DNA of 64,000 nt from Mitsuaria sp. WAJ17 (lineage in GTDB: Bacteria > Pseudomonadota > Gammaproteobacteria > Burkholderiales > Burkholderiaceae_C). Both the position numbers and the translations under genes were made by a program. The first letter of the stretch is position 1. Every line of letters starts with the position of its first letter. Below, one piece after another: positions 52,848 through 62,437 of this stretch. A model generated the notes under the pieces. That model was not told where the DNA came from and ran no database searches. It saw nothing but the letters and a program-made list of their open reading frames with translations. Where the stretch lies: NCBI RefSeq assembly GCF_014174515.1, contig NZ_JACJUG010000024.1:1-64000 (forward strand), written 5' to 3'.

Positions 52848-54287
52848 ATGCACACCGACACAGCCTCCCTGCAGCGCGACGCCGGCCAGACCCTGGCCCA
52901 GCAGCTTGCCCAGCGCTTCTCGCAGCGCATCCAGCAGCGCCTGCTGCTGCCGGGCAGCCGCCTGCCCTCGGTGCGCGAGTGCGCCCGCCATCACAGCGTG
53001 AGCCCTTACACCGTGGTCGCAGCCTATGACCAGCTGCTGGCCGCCGGCCTGGTGGAGGCGCGCAAGCAGCGCGGCTTCTTCGTGCGGGACCTGCGCCCGC
53101 AGCCCGTGGCGCCCGGGCGCAGCGAGCCCGAGCGCCCGCCGGTGGGCATCCCGCAAGGCGTCCCCCTGGACGCCACCGCGCTGATCCGCGGCATGTTCCA
53201 GGCCGATGCCCGCCATGCGCCGGGTCTGGGCACGCTGCCCGGCGAGTGGCTGGACCTGCCCCTGCTGCAAAGCGCCATGCGCCGCGTGCTGGCCCAGACC
53301 GACGGCGGCGACCCCCTGGCCCTGCAGTACGGCGAACCCGGCGGCGACCTGCGCCTGCGCCAGGCCCTGGCCCGGCGCCTGGACGACCTGGGCATCAGCG
53401 CCCCGGCGGACCAGATCATCAGCACCGTCGGCGCCACCCACGCCCTGGACCTGATCACCCGCCGCCTGCTGCAGCCGGGCGACGCCGTGCTGGTGGACGA
53501 CCCAGGCTGGTCCATCGAATACGCCCGGCTCTCCCAGGCCGGCATGCGCCTGCTGCCCGTGCCCCGCGGCGCCGACGGGCCGGACATGGCCGTCATGACC
53601 CAGCTCGCCCGGGAGCACCGGCCGCGCATGTACGTGACGGTCTCGGTGCTGCACAACCCCACGGGCGGCACGCTGTCGCTGGCGCGCGCCCACCAGATCC
53701 TGAAGCTGGCCGAGGCGCACGACTTCCAGATCGTCGAGGACGACACCTACGCCTCCATGGCCCCCAACCACGCGCCACGCCTCTCCGCCCTGGACGGGCT
53801 GCGGCGCACGCTTTACGTCTCGGGCTTCTCCAAGATCCTCACCCCCGCCTGGCGCGTCGGATTCGTGGCCGCGGCACCGGAGGTGGTGGCCCAGTTGACC
53901 GAGCAGAAGCTGCTGACCACGCTGACCACCAGCCCCCTGATGGACCGCGCCGTGGCCGTGTGCCTGGAGCAAGGCACGCTGCGCCGCCATGCCGAGCGCG
54001 TGATCGCCCGCCTGGACGCCGCCCGCCAGCGCGTCGTGCCCCTGGCCGAGGCCGCCGGCTGCCGCTTCGTCACACCGCCGGCCGGCCTCTTCGGCTGGCT
54101 GGAGGTGGGCATGGACACCGAGCGCCTGGCCCAGCGCATGCTGGACGAGGGCTGGCTGATCGCCCCGGGCGTGCTGTTCAGCGCCACCCGCCAGGCCGGC
54201 AGCCTCATGCGCATCAACTTCGCCACCTCGCAGGACGCCCGCTTCTGGCGCCGCTTGCAAGCGATGCGGGAGGAGCGGCAGCGCTGA
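52848..54287 (+). CDS. MocR-family transcriptional regulator (GntR domain plus aminotransferase domain)
   Basis: A protein of 479 residues. The N-terminal wHTH of GntR type (about 15-85: LAQRFSQRIQQRLLLPGSRLPSVRE..., VSPYTVVAAYDQLLAAGLV) is joined to a fold-type I aminotransferase domain (about 115-470) with HNPTGGTLSLA, IVEDDTYASMAP and the PLP Lys near 328 (GFSKILTPAWRVG). Such regulators sense PLP-amino-acid adducts. It is divergent from the racemase-aminotransferase operon and overlaps its own likely operator, so it probably controls both. Start is set by the ATG next to the operator arm. Confidence 0.95.
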   Translation: MHTDTASLQRDAGQTLAQQLAQRFSQRIQQRLLLPGSRLPSVRECARHHSVSPYTVVAAYDQLLAAGLVEARKQRGFFVRDLRPQPVAPGRSEPERPPVGIPQGVPLDATALIRGMFQADARHAPGLGTLPGEWLDLPLLQSAMRRVLAQTDGGDPLALQYGEPGGDLRLRQALARRLDDLGISAPADQIISTVGATHALDLITRRLLQPGDAVLVDDPGWSIEYARLSQAGMRLLPVPRGADGPDMAVMTQLAREHRPRMYVTVSVLHNPTGGTLSLARAHQILKLAEAHDFQIVEDDTYASMAPNHAPRLSALDGLRRTLYVSGFSKILTPAWRVGFVAAAPEVVAQLTEQKLLTTLTTSPLMDRAVAVCLEQGTLRRHAERVIARLDAARQRVVPLAEAAGCRFVTPPAGLFGWLEVGMDTERLAQRMLDEGWLIAPGVLFSATRQAGSLMRINFATSQDARFWRRLQAMREERQR

Positions 54288-54309
54288 GGGACTGGCGAGG
54301 ATCGCGCAC

Positions 54310-55872
54310 TCAGGCGCACTCGATGCGATCCCGGCCCGCGGCCTTGGCACGGTACAGGGCGGCGTCGGCGCGCTGGTAGAGCGTGTCGGGGCTGTCCGGC
54401 GTCGAGAACATCGCCAGGCCGATGCTGGCCGTAATGCAGCCGGACGCCGTGCCGTCAGGTTGGGCTTCGTGGGGAATGCCGGCACGCGCCAGCAGGTCAC
54501 GGAACTCCGCGGCCTGGTGCAGAGCGCCCGGCGCGTCCGTATCCTGCAGCAGCAAGGCGAACTCCTCTCCGCCCAGGCGTGCAGGCAGGTCCGAGGGGCG
54601 GCGCGCCACCCGCTGCAGACAGCGCGCGACCTCCTGCAAGGCCCGATCGCCCGCGGCGTGGCCGTAGCGGTCGTTGTAGAGCTTGAAGTGGTCCACGTCG
54701 ATCAGGATCAGGCACAGCGAGGCGCCGTTGCGGTGCTGCTGACGCAGGGCCAGGGCCAGACGCTGGCTGAAGCTGCGCCGGTTGGGCAGGCCGGTCAGGG
54801 CGTCGGTCAGCGAGAGCTTCTCCAGCTCGTAGACCTGGCGATCGATGACAGACAGCAGGTGGTTGACGCCGGCACCCAGCTCGTTGATCTCGTCAGCGCC
54901 CTGCAGGGTCACCGCGGCATGCCACTGCCGCTGCTCGCGGATGGCGGCCAGCTCGCGCCGCATGCGCACCACGCGCGAAATCACCTGGCGGTCCAGCAGC
55001 CAGGCGAGGGCCACGCCCAGCACCAGGGCCAGCACCGCCATGGACAGGCGGCGATCGCGGGCCTCGCGGGCGCCGCGCTGGACGATGCCACGCCCGTGCT
55101 GGACCTCCAGCGCCACTACCTGCAGGGGCTCGCCGGCCAGGGGCAGGAGCCAGTGCATCAGCAGGCGCTCGTCAAGGCGGCGCAGGCTCCAGGGGCCGGC
55201 GCCAGGCAGCTCGGCGCTGCCCATGGCCTGCACCAGGTCGCCGACCAGCGGCAAGGCCTGGGAGGCCGGCACGATGCGCACGGGCAGGCCCACCCGGCGC
55301 TGGAGCTGGCGAAGGAAGCGGCTGTCCAGGCGTTCGGCCATCACCAGCACGCCGCGCGAGCCATCGCTCATCCCCGGCTCCTCCAGCTGGCGCCGGCAAA
55401 GCAGCACGAGGTAGTCCGGCGAACCCGCCAGACCGCAGGCCGGGCTGTCGGCGGCCGGCGTACCCAGCCAGCGGCGCGTGCCGGCCGGCAACGAATCCAG
55501 CCAGCGCTCCCCATCCACCGCCGCCCAGGCCTGCAGCACCACCGCGCCCTGCTCGTCCAGCAGCAGCAGGCCGTCCAGGCCAACCTGTCCCAGGTAGGCG
55601 GGGCTGAAACTGCGCTGGATGAAGTCGGGATCGGGCCGCGTCAGGTGTCGGCGCAAGTCCGGCCACAGGCGCCACTCGCGCAGCATGAACTCGCGATGCT
55701 GGATCTCGCCATCCAGCACGGCCACCAGATGCTCGAAATCGTCGCGGGCATCCTCGAACTCCACATCCTGGTAGGCCTGGTCCAGGCCGCGCTGGATGGC
55801 CCAGACGCCCAGCAGGATGCAGCCCGCGGACAGTGCGATCACGTAGCCGATCATCTGGCGTCTGAGACCCAT
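54310..55872 (-). CDS. Membrane diguanylate cyclase with a CHASE4-type sensor
   Basis: A protein of 520 residues. Helix 1 (about 7-25, IGYVIALSAGCILLGVWAI), a ~250-residue periplasmic CHASE4-like sensor (DQAYQDVEFEDARDDFEHLV), helix 2 (LSMAVLALVLGVALAWLL), HAMP-like linker, then GGDEF domain with LTGLPNRRSF, DVDHFKLYNDRYGH and active-site GGEEF near 437. RPSD, five residues before GGEEF, is the inhibitory I-site (RxxD). It makes cyclic di-GMP. The ATG at 55872 has AGGAAG upstream. Neighbouring 56101 encodes a receiver protein on the opposite strand. Confidence 0.94.
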   Translation of the reverse strand: MGLRRQMIGYVIALSAGCILLGVWAIQRGLDQAYQDVEFEDARDDFEHLVAVLDGEIQHREFMLREWRLWPDLRRHLTRPDPDFIQRSFSPAYLGQVGLDGLLLLDEQGAVVLQAWAAVDGERWLDSLPAGTRRWLGTPAADSPACGLAGSPDYLVLLCRRQLEEPGMSDGSRGVLVMAERLDSRFLRQLQRRVGLPVRIVPASQALPLVGDLVQAMGSAELPGAGPWSLRRLDERLLMHWLLPLAGEPLQVVALEVQHGRGIVQRGAREARDRRLSMAVLALVLGVALAWLLDRQVISRVVRMRRELAAIREQRQWHAAVTLQGADEINELGAGVNHLLSVIDRQVYELEKLSLTDALTGLPNRRSFSQRLALALRQQHRNGASLCLILIDVDHFKLYNDRYGHAAGDRALQEVARCLQRVARRPSDLPARLGGEEFALLLQDTDAPGALHQAAEFRDLLARAGIPHEAQPDGTASGCITASIGLAMFSTPDSPDTLYQRADAALYRAKAAGRDRIECA

Positions 55873-56100
55873 GCGATGGACTTCCTGCGGCTGGCCCGAA
55901 CATCCCATGCTAGGGCCAAACCAGCCGCGCGGGCAGCGCCGCCGGGGCCATCGTCGCGGCGGCGTCACGCACTTTTTTCACGCTGCCGGTGCTTTGCGCG
56001 GCCGGGCTTTCCCGGGACGTCAGCGAGGCGCACGCGGGGCTCGCTAAGATCGTTTGCAAGCCCGACTGAAATCCCCGTCCAACCCCCTGGCTGCGCCGCC

Positions 56101-56748
56101 ATGAACGCCCCCGCCCCGCTTCATTTCCTCGTCGTCGATCCGCTGGCCGGTGTCCAGAACTTCGCCCGCCAGCTGCTGGAGAGCTACGGATTCCCGGCGG
56201 ACAGCATCCGCTGCTGCAGCCGGCCCGACGAAGCCCTGGCCCTGCTGCCGGGTTTCCGCCCCCAGTTCCTGATCTGCGACTGGTTTCCCAAGGAAGCACT
56301 CAGCGGCATCGCCCTGCACCGGCAGATCTGTCAGCAGGTGCCGGACTGCCGCCTTGCCCTGCTGAGCTTCGAGACCGGGCCCGAGCAACAGGCGCAGGCG
56401 CAGGCGGCTGGCGCACGCTTCCTGCTGAAGAAGCCCTTCACCGCCCAGGAGCTCAAGACCACCCTGCGCCAGGCCCTGGAGCGCCTGGCCCAGGAGCGGC
56501 CGGACCTGCACCAGCGCCTGCAACGGGTCATGGGATCGCCGCAGGTGATGCAACGGGTGTCGCCACCGATCGCCATGCCCGTCATCCCGTCCCTGCCCAA
56601 GGAGCCCCCGCTGAAGCCGGGCGACCGGGTCAGGCTGGGCGGCAGCACCGAGGTGGTGGACACCGTGGTCATCCGCCATGGCGAGCTGGTGGTGCAGCTG
56701 AAGAACAAGAGCGGCCTGATCCCCGCCGACAAGCTGCAGCGCGCCTGA
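56101..56748 (+). CDS. Receiver-domain protein with a small unrecognised C-terminal domain
   Basis: A protein of 215 residues. The receiver (about 7-120) has LVVDPLAGVQ (one Asp of the acidic pair), acceptor Asp in FLICDWFPKEALSG, Ser in LALLSFET and Lys in FLLKKPF. After a helix (LERLAQERPDLHQRLQRV) and a Pro-rich linker, a short C-terminal module (about 170-215) reads LKPGDRVRLGGSTEVVDTVVIRHGELVVQLKNKSG, a beta-rich sequence that I do not recognise. It is not a usual DNA-binding domain. Divergent from the diguanylate cyclase gene, with a 228-bp shared gap; it may act in the same signalling network. Confidence 0.88.
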   Translation: MNAPAPLHFLVVDPLAGVQNFARQLLESYGFPADSIRCCSRPDEALALLPGFRPQFLICDWFPKEALSGIALHRQICQQVPDCRLALLSFETGPEQQAQAQAAGARFLLKKPFTAQELKTTLRQALERLAQERPDLHQRLQRVMGSPQVMQRVSPPIAMPVIPSLPKEPPLKPGDRVRLGGSTEVVDTVVIRHGELVVQLKNKSGLIPADKLQRA

Positions 56749-56769
56749 GGCCGGCGCCAGGCTCCGTGC

Positions 56770-58635
56770 TCAGCGGGCGCCCAGGGTCTCCCAGCGCTCC
56801 AGCAGGCCCATCAGCTCGTCCTCGATGGCCGCGGCGCGGTTCGTGACCTCCTGGATGCGGCCGGCGCCCTGCGTATAGAGCTCGGTGCCGCCGATCAGGG
56901 CATTGAGTGCCGCCTGCTCGGCCTCCAGGGCCTCGATGCGGGCGGGCAGTTCGTCCAGCTCGCGCTGCTCCTTGTAGCTGAGTTTGCGCTTGGCCGCGGC
57001 GGGTGGTGCGGCGGCAGGCACCGGCGCCGGTGCGGCCTTGGGCGCCGCGGCGGCGGCGATGGCCTTGGCGCGCTGAGACTGCGTCAGCCAGTCCTGCACG
57101 CCCCCCTCGTACTCGCGCCAGACACCATCGCCCTCCGAGACCAGGGTCGAGCTGACCACGTTGTCCAGGAAGCGGCGGTCATGGCTGACCAGAAAGACGG
57201 TGCCGTCGTAGTCCTGCAGCAGCTCTTCCAGCAGCTCCAGAGTTTCGATGTCGAGGTCGTTGGTGGGCTCGTCCAGCACCAGCACATTGGCCGGGCGGGC
57301 GAAGAGCCGGGCCAGCAGCAGGCGGTTGCGCTCGCCCCCGGAGAGGCTCTTGACCGGTGAGTTGGCGCGCTGCGGGGCGAAGAGGAAGTCGCCCAGGTAG
57401 CTCATCACGTGCTTGCGCTGGTTGCCGATCTCGATCCACTCGCTGCCCGGGCTGATGGTGTCGGCCAGCGTGGCCTCCAGGTTGAGCCCGTCGCGCATCT
57501 GGTCGAAGTAGGCCACGGTGAGGCGGGTGCCCTGGCGCACGGTGCCGCTGTCCGGCGCCAGCTCGCCCAGGATCAGCTTCAGCAGCGTGGTCTTGCCAGC
57601 GCCATTGGGGCCGATGAGTCCGATCTTGTCGCCGCGCAGGATGGTGGTGCTGAAGTCGCGCACCACGGTGCGCTCGCCGAAGCGCTTGCTGACCTTGTCC
57701 AGCTCCGCAACGATCTTGCCGCTGGCGTCGCCGGTGGCGATGTCCAGGCGCACCTTGCCCTGCACGTCGCGCCGGGCGGCGTGGGCCTCGCGCATTTGCA
57801 TCAGGCGCGCCACGCGGGCCACGCTGCGGGTGCGCCGGGCCTCGACGCCCTTGCGAATCCAGACTTCCTCCTGCGCCAGCACCTTGTCAAAGCGGGCATT
57901 GGCCAGGGCCTCGTTCTCCAGCTCGTACTGCTTGGCGGCCTGGAAGGCGGCAAAGTTGCCGGGATAGCCGCGCAACTGACCGCGGTCGAGTTCGACGATG
58001 CGGTTGCAGACGTTGTCCAGGAAGGCGCGGTCGTGGGTGATCAGCAGCAGGCTGCCCTTGAAGGCATTGAGCAGGCCCTCGAGCCAGGCGATGGCGTCCA
58101 GGTCCAGGTGGTTGGTGGGCTCGTCCAGCAGCAGCACATCGGGCTGGGCCACCAGGGCGCGGGCCAGGGCCACGCGCTTTTTCAGGCCGCCGGACAGCGC
58201 GCCGACCTGCCGGCTGCCGTCCAGGCCCAGGCGCTGCAGGGTCTCCTCGACCCGCTGCTCCCAGGTCCAGCCGCCCAACTGCTCCAGCCGGGTCTGCAGG
58301 GCGTCGAGGTCCTCGCCGGGCGCATGGGCCTCGAAGCGTTCACGCAGGGCGCGGGCCTCGGCCACGCCCTCGCTGACCACCTCGAAGATGCTGGCCTCGG
58401 CCCGCAACTCGGGCTCCTGAGGCACATAGACGCTGCGCAGGCCCAGCTGCAGCTGCAGCAGGCCGTCGTCGAGCTTGTCGATGCCGGCCAGGATCTTGAG
58501 CAGGGAGGACTTGCCCGTGCCGTTGCGGCCGATCAGGCCCACGCGTTCACCGGTTTCCAGCGCGAAATTGGCACCATCCAGCAGCGGCACATGGCCGTAG
58601 GCGAGATGGGCATTGGTCAGGGAGAGGACAGCCAT
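56770..58635 (-). CDS. uup: ABC-F family ATPase Uup
   Basis: A protein of 621 residues with two ABC cassettes and no membrane domain: Walker A GRNGTGKSSLLK and GPNGAGKTTLLK, signature LSGGLKKRVALARAL and LSGGERNRLLLARLF, Walker B LLLDEPTNHLD and LVLDEPTNDLD. The last ~90 residues form the Uup C-terminal coiled coil (KRKLSYKEQRELDELPARIEALE), DNA-binding in E. coli Uup. ABC-F proteins act at the ribosome or in genome stability. The ATG at 58635 begins MAVLSLTNAHLAYG, the normal start. Confidence 0.95.
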   Translation of the reverse strand: MAVLSLTNAHLAYGHVPLLDGANFALETGERVGLIGRNGTGKSSLLKILAGIDKLDDGLLQLQLGLRSVYVPQEPELRAEASIFEVVSEGVAEARALRERFEAHAPGEDLDALQTRLEQLGGWTWEQRVEETLQRLGLDGSRQVGALSGGLKKRVALARALVAQPDVLLLDEPTNHLDLDAIAWLEGLLNAFKGSLLLITHDRAFLDNVCNRIVELDRGQLRGYPGNFAAFQAAKQYELENEALANARFDKVLAQEEVWIRKGVEARRTRSVARVARLMQMREAHAARRDVQGKVRLDIATGDASGKIVAELDKVSKRFGERTVVRDFSTTILRGDKIGLIGPNGAGKTTLLKLILGELAPDSGTVRQGTRLTVAYFDQMRDGLNLEATLADTISPGSEWIEIGNQRKHVMSYLGDFLFAPQRANSPVKSLSGGERNRLLLARLFARPANVLVLDEPTNDLDIETLELLEELLQDYDGTVFLVSHDRRFLDNVVSSTLVSEGDGVWREYEGGVQDWLTQSQRAKAIAAAAAPKAAPAPVPAAAPPAAAKRKLSYKEQRELDELPARIEALEAEQAALNALIGGTELYTQGAGRIQEVTNRAAAIEDELMGLLERWETLGAR

Positions 58636-58681
58636 GGGGGTGGATTGTCCCAGAGGCGGCGCCCACCTCCCGATCAAGGCA

Positions 58682-59542
58682 TCAGACCCAGACCCGATAC
58701 GCCCAGAAAGCCTCGTCGCTGTCGATGCGCCGGCGCAGCTCCTCGGGGCTGAAGCCGGTGACGCGGCGGGTCTCGCGGCACAGATGGGCCTGGTCGGCGT
58801 AGCCGGCGTCCTGGGCCAGGGCGCTCCACAGCACCTCACCGGCCTCCATCTCGCGGCGCACCCGGTGGAAGGTGGACTCGGCGCGGCTGACCCGGCGCAG
58901 GGCCTGCATGCTCTGGCCGCTCCAGCGCTTGATGCGGCGTTCGACCTGGCGCAGGCTGTCACCGTGCCCGCCAGCGACGGCCTTGAGCGCGAGGTTCTGC
59001 ATCCAGTCCCGGTAGCGGCGCGGCGGCGCGGCCTGGCTCTGCGCCCAGGCCCGCCAGCGGGGCAGCAGGAAGTCCTCCAGCAGGGCCTGGCAGGCCTGTT
59101 CGTCTGGAGCGGCCAGCAGGGCATCGTTCAAGGCCTGCCAATCGGGGCCCAGGGCAGATTCAATGGGCTCGTAGCGGTCCAGCAGGCTCGCGAGATCCAG
59201 GCCGGTCAGGGCATGCAGCGCGTCCGGCAGGATGGCCACCATGAAGCAGCGCATGCCGGCGTCGGAGCGGAACTGGGCCGGCCGGCTGCGCGGTCCGCCG
59301 ACCAGGCAGCGGCCGCCCAGGCGGCGCTCGCTGCCGTCGTCCAGCACTTGGCAGCCGTCGCCCTCCAGCACCCAGGTCATGCCGCAGAAGGGCGTGGCCG
59401 GGAAGTGGGAGCTGCGCTGCGCCGCGGTGAGCGGGGCGGCGGCGGTGGTGTCGCGCCAGAGCGAGGCATAGAGGCAGCCGCTGAGGGCCAGGCTGGGCGC
59501 TATCAGCCGGGCGACGGTATCGGGGTGGCGGTCGCTGTCCAT
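58682..59542 (-). CDS. AraC-family transcriptional regulator
   Basis: A protein of 286 residues. The N-terminal ~160 residues resemble ligand-sensing regions (SSHFPATPFCGMTWVLEG, GGRCLVGGPRSRPAQF). The C-terminal AraC DNA-binding domain (about 190-280) has two HTH units, with SLRQVERRIKRWSGQSMQALRRVSR and the conserved stretch AQDAGYADQAHLCRETRRVTGFSPEELRRRI. Divergent from the P450 gene (111 bases apart), which is probably its target. The ligand is unknown. Confidence 0.93.
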   Translation of the reverse strand: MDSDRHPDTVARLIAPSLALSGCLYASLWRDTTAAAPLTAAQRSSHFPATPFCGMTWVLEGDGCQVLDDGSERRLGGRCLVGGPRSRPAQFRSDAGMRCFMVAILPDALHALTGLDLASLLDRYEPIESALGPDWQALNDALLAAPDEQACQALLEDFLLPRWRAWAQSQAAPPRRYRDWMQNLALKAVAGGHGDSLRQVERRIKRWSGQSMQALRRVSRAESTFHRVRREMEAGEVLWSALAQDAGYADQAHLCRETRRVTGFSPEELRRRIDSDEAFWAYRVWV

Positions 59543-59653
59543 GGCGGCAGTGTAGTCAGGCCGCGAAGCGCCGCCGCCCGCGGACGGACTTGCCCGGGCG
59601 GATGTCGATTTCGTTCAAGACCCGCCGCAGCCGCCCCGCCACCATGCGGGCCC

Positions 59654-61030
59654 ATGAACACCCAGACCCTCGCACCCACAAAGACCGCCCTGCCCCCCGG
59701 CCCCGCCGGCCTGGGCTTCGACCGCCTGCGTGCTCTGAGCCGCGACTACCTCGGCCCGCTGCGCCAGTGGCATGCACAGTACGGCGACGTCGTCCGCCAG
59801 CGCTTCGTGCACCTGGTGGACTACAGCTTCCTGCACCCCGATCACATCCGGGAGGTGCTGGTGGCGTCGCACGATCAGTTGATCCGCTGGGAGCGCGGTA
59901 CAGAGGTATTCGCCAGCGCCCACGGACACAGCGTGCTGGTGGCGGAAGGCGCCGACTGGCAGCGCCAGCGCCAGATGCTTCAGCCCGCCTTCGCGCCCCG
60001 GCGCGTCGAGAGCTTCGTGCCGCGCATGGTGGAGGCGGCCCGCGAGGGCCTGCAGCGCTGGCAGGGCCTGGCGGAGTTCAACTTCGAGTCGGCCATGACC
60101 CAGGTCACCATGGAGGTGATCATGCGCGCCCTCTTCTCCCGAGGGGACGAGCAACAGGGCCGCGCCATTGCCGCCGCCGTGCATGACCTGGGCGTCGAGG
60201 CCATGCAGGAGTTCTACTGGCCGGTCAGCGCCCCGCTGTGGATGCCCTGGAAGGCCCGCAAGCGACGCGCCCTGCAGCTGCTCAAGCGCTTCATCGAGGC
60301 GGAGGTCGATCATCGTCTGGCCAGGAACGAAACAGGCGAGGACCCCGGCGCCAGCACCGACCTGCTGGGCCTGATGCTGGCGGCCCAGGACGCGCAGGGG
60401 CAGGGCTTCGACGCCCATGCGCTGCGTGACGAGTGCATGACCACCTTTCTCGCGGGCCACGAGACCACCGCGGCCGCGCTCACCTGGTGGGGCTGGTGCA
60501 TGGCCTCGCACCCCGAGGAGCAGCGCCGCGTCGCCGACGAGGTGCAGGCCGTGCTGGGCGAGCGCACGCCCACCGCCGCCGACCTGCCCTTGCTGCCCCG
60601 CCTGGCCCGCAGCTTCAAAGAGAGTCTGCGCCTGTATCCGCCAGCGGCCGCCCTGTTCTCGCGACGTACGACAGCCCCCGTCCAGGTGGCCGGCTACACG
60701 CTGCCGGCAGGCAGCATGGTGCGCATCACGCCCGCACTCACCCAGCGCGACCCGCGCTGGTTCCTGGAACCCGAGGCCTTCCGCCCCGATCGCTTCGACC
60801 CCACAGCCGGCCACCCCGAGATCCCGCGCGGCGCCTGGCTGCCCTTCGGCGCCGGCCCGCGCGTGTGCCTGGGCAGCCATTTCGCACTGACGGAGATGAG
60901 CGTGGTCGCCGCCCTGCTGCTGCAGCGCTACGAGCTGCAGGCCCTGCCCGGCCGGCGCGCACCGCAGCCGCGCCTGGACATCACGCTGCGCCCCGACCTC
61001 CCGCTGCACCTGGGCCTGAAGCGGCGCTGA
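59654..61030 (+). CDS. Cytochrome P450
   Basis: A protein of 458 residues, soluble class. Motifs: I-helix FLAGHETTAAAL near 267 with the acid/Thr pair, ExxR in KESLRLYPP near 322, and haem loop PFGAGPRVCLGSHF with the ligand Cys near 406. WERGTEVFASAHGHSVLVAEGADWQRQRQML and FRPDRF are also typical. It resembles fatty-acid- or long-chain-substrate P450s (CYP102-like heme region without the reductase). No ferredoxin or reductase is adjacent. Under likely control of the divergent AraC-type gene. Confidence 0.94.
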   Translation: MNTQTLAPTKTALPPGPAGLGFDRLRALSRDYLGPLRQWHAQYGDVVRQRFVHLVDYSFLHPDHIREVLVASHDQLIRWERGTEVFASAHGHSVLVAEGADWQRQRQMLQPAFAPRRVESFVPRMVEAAREGLQRWQGLAEFNFESAMTQVTMEVIMRALFSRGDEQQGRAIAAAVHDLGVEAMQEFYWPVSAPLWMPWKARKRRALQLLKRFIEAEVDHRLARNETGEDPGASTDLLGLMLAAQDAQGQGFDAHALRDECMTTFLAGHETTAAALTWWGWCMASHPEEQRRVADEVQAVLGERTPTAADLPLLPRLARSFKESLRLYPPAAALFSRRTTAPVQVAGYTLPAGSMVRITPALTQRDPRWFLEPEAFRPDRFDPTAGHPEIPRGAWLPFGAGPRVCLGSHFALTEMSVVAALLLQRYELQALPGRRAPQPRLDITLRPDLPLHLGLKRR

Positions 61031-61065
61031 ACGCGGCAAGCCCCCCCTCGGGCGCCTTCACCATC

Positions 61066-61081
61066 GGGGTCAGGTCTTGCC
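61066..61081 (+). repeat. Dispersed 16-bp motif, copy 7 (intergenic)
   Basis: GGGGTCAGGTCTTGCC, perfect, in the 63-bp gap between the convergent P450 and chitinase genes. Confidence 0.7.
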
Positions 61082-61093
61082 TGCGTCCAGCGC

Positions 61094-62437
61094 TCAGGGC
61101 AGCGTCTTCAGCTGCGCCTTCACCGGCACCGAGAAGCTGTAGCCATCGGCCTTATCCCAGTTGACGGACCAGGTCATGGCGCCGCGGAAGCCCGGATAGG
61201 CCACTTTGGGCTTCACCGCGCCGCAGCCCTGCAGCAGGGTCAGACAGCGGAGTGCCTGGTTGATGACGCTCGGCGGCGCATAGCCCCGGCCGGCCGAGCG
61301 GGGCCCCGAAGGTACACCGAAGGCCACCTGGTCAGGGCGCAGGCCCTTGAACTCCCAGCCCGTGCCCTGGCTGACCTTGAAGCCCTCGATCAGCATCAGG
61401 CTGCCGCCCACCAGGCCGTCTACCGTGCCCTCGCTGAGCTGGCGCCCGTCGGAGTAGGTGAAGCCGCCGTTGTTGTAGTACTGCACGTGGATCATCGTCA
61501 GCTCGTCCCGAAGGCCGTCGATGATGGGCAGGTAGGCGCCCCAGATGCTGCCGTAGGCCACGTAGCCGCCCTGCACATACGGATGCTCGGGCGCCATCGA
61601 GAGGTAGAAGCCGGGCCCCACCTTGGCCTTGAGCTGCTTTACCGCCGTGATCAGGTTGTTGATGATGGGGGAGCCCAGGGAGACGCCGGCACCGCTCTCC
61701 AGGTCCAGGTCGATGCCGTCGAAGCCGTACCTCGCGATCAGCGCCGCCAGGGTGTTGACGAAGTTCGTGACCTGCGCGCTGGTGTTGAGCGTCATGCGCC
61801 CTTCCTGCCCGCCCAAGGACAGCACCACCTTCTTGCCCTTGGCGCGCTTGGCGGCGATGTCGGCAATGAAGTCGGCCTCCGAGCCCGCGCCGGGATCCAG
61901 CTGGAAGGCCACGCCGCCGTCGCCTGCGTCGCTGGCGAAGGAGATCATGATCACGTCCCAGTCATCCGAGACATCCTTCACCCGGATCGGCGCGCCCGCG
62001 CCATTGGCGAAGTTGTGCCAGTAGCCGATCAGGGCGTGCTTGGGCAGGCCGGGGGATGGCGTGGGCGTGGGCGTGGGCGTGGGCGTGGGCGTGGGCGTGG
62101 GCGTGGGCGTGGGCGTGGGGGTCGGTGTCGGTGTCGGTGTCGGTGTCGGGGTGGGGGTAGGTGTGGGCGTCGGGCTGGCCGTGCAGTCGGCCACGTAGCG
62201 CCACAGCGAGGGCGTGGACGCCGGGTTCCAATTGGCGCCCACGTAGGCGGTGTGGGTCACCAGAGCGCTGTAGTCCTTGCCCTGGTAGCTGGCCAGGGTG
62301 TTGGCGGTGTAGGTCTTGCCTTCGGCCCAGGCGGCCGAGCAGGGGGCGGCCAGCGCGGGCGAAGAGAGCTGGATGCCGGCGGCCAGCAGGGCCAGGCCGA
62401 GGGCATGGCGGGCCAGGGATGGGGCGGACAGGGTCAT
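61094..62437 (-). CDS. Secreted GH18 chitinase with N-terminal CBM5/12-like domain and PT linker
   Basis: A protein of 447 residues: signal peptide ([20 protein letters not shown]), a small chitin-binding-type module with aromatic residues ([37 protein letters not shown]), a ~39-residue Pro-Thr linker encoded by 6-bp DNA repeats, then a GH18 barrel starting [12 protein letters not shown]. The catalytic motif is [11 protein letters not shown] (D-x-D-x-E type), with [23 protein letters not shown] and [14 protein letters not shown] later, typical of GH18. It should degrade chitin outside the cell. GGAGG is 5 bases before the ATG. Confidence 0.95.
   Translation of the reverse strand: MTLSAPSLARHALGLALLAAGIQLSSPALAAPCSAAWAEGKTYTANTLASYQGKDYSALVTHTAYVGANWNPASTPSLWRYVADCTASPTPTPTPTPTPTPTPTPTPTPTPTPTPTPTPTPTPTPTPSPGLPKHALIGYWHNFANGAGAPIRVKDVSDDWDVIMISFASDAGDGGVAFQLDPGAGSEADFIADIAAKRAKGKKVVLSLGGQEGRMTLNTSAQVTNFVNTLAALIARYGFDGIDLDLESGAGVSLGSPIINNLITAVKQLKAKVGPGFYLSMAPEHPYVQGGYVAYGSIWGAYLPIIDGLRDELTMIHVQYYNNGGFTYSDGRQLSEGTVDGLVGGSLMLIEGFKVSQGTGWEFKGLRPDQVAFGVPSGPRSAGRGYAPPSVINQALRCLTLLQGCGAVKPKVAYPGFRGAMTWSVNWDKADGYSFSVPVKAQLKTLP
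62059..62173. repeat. Hexanucleotide array encoding the chitinase PT linker
   Basis: About nine GGGCGT (minus: ACGCCC) units are followed by four GGTGTC units and variants; the reading frame encodes repeated Pro-Thr. Units are six bases, so copy-number change by slippage alters linker length without breaking the frame. Confidence 0.9.
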
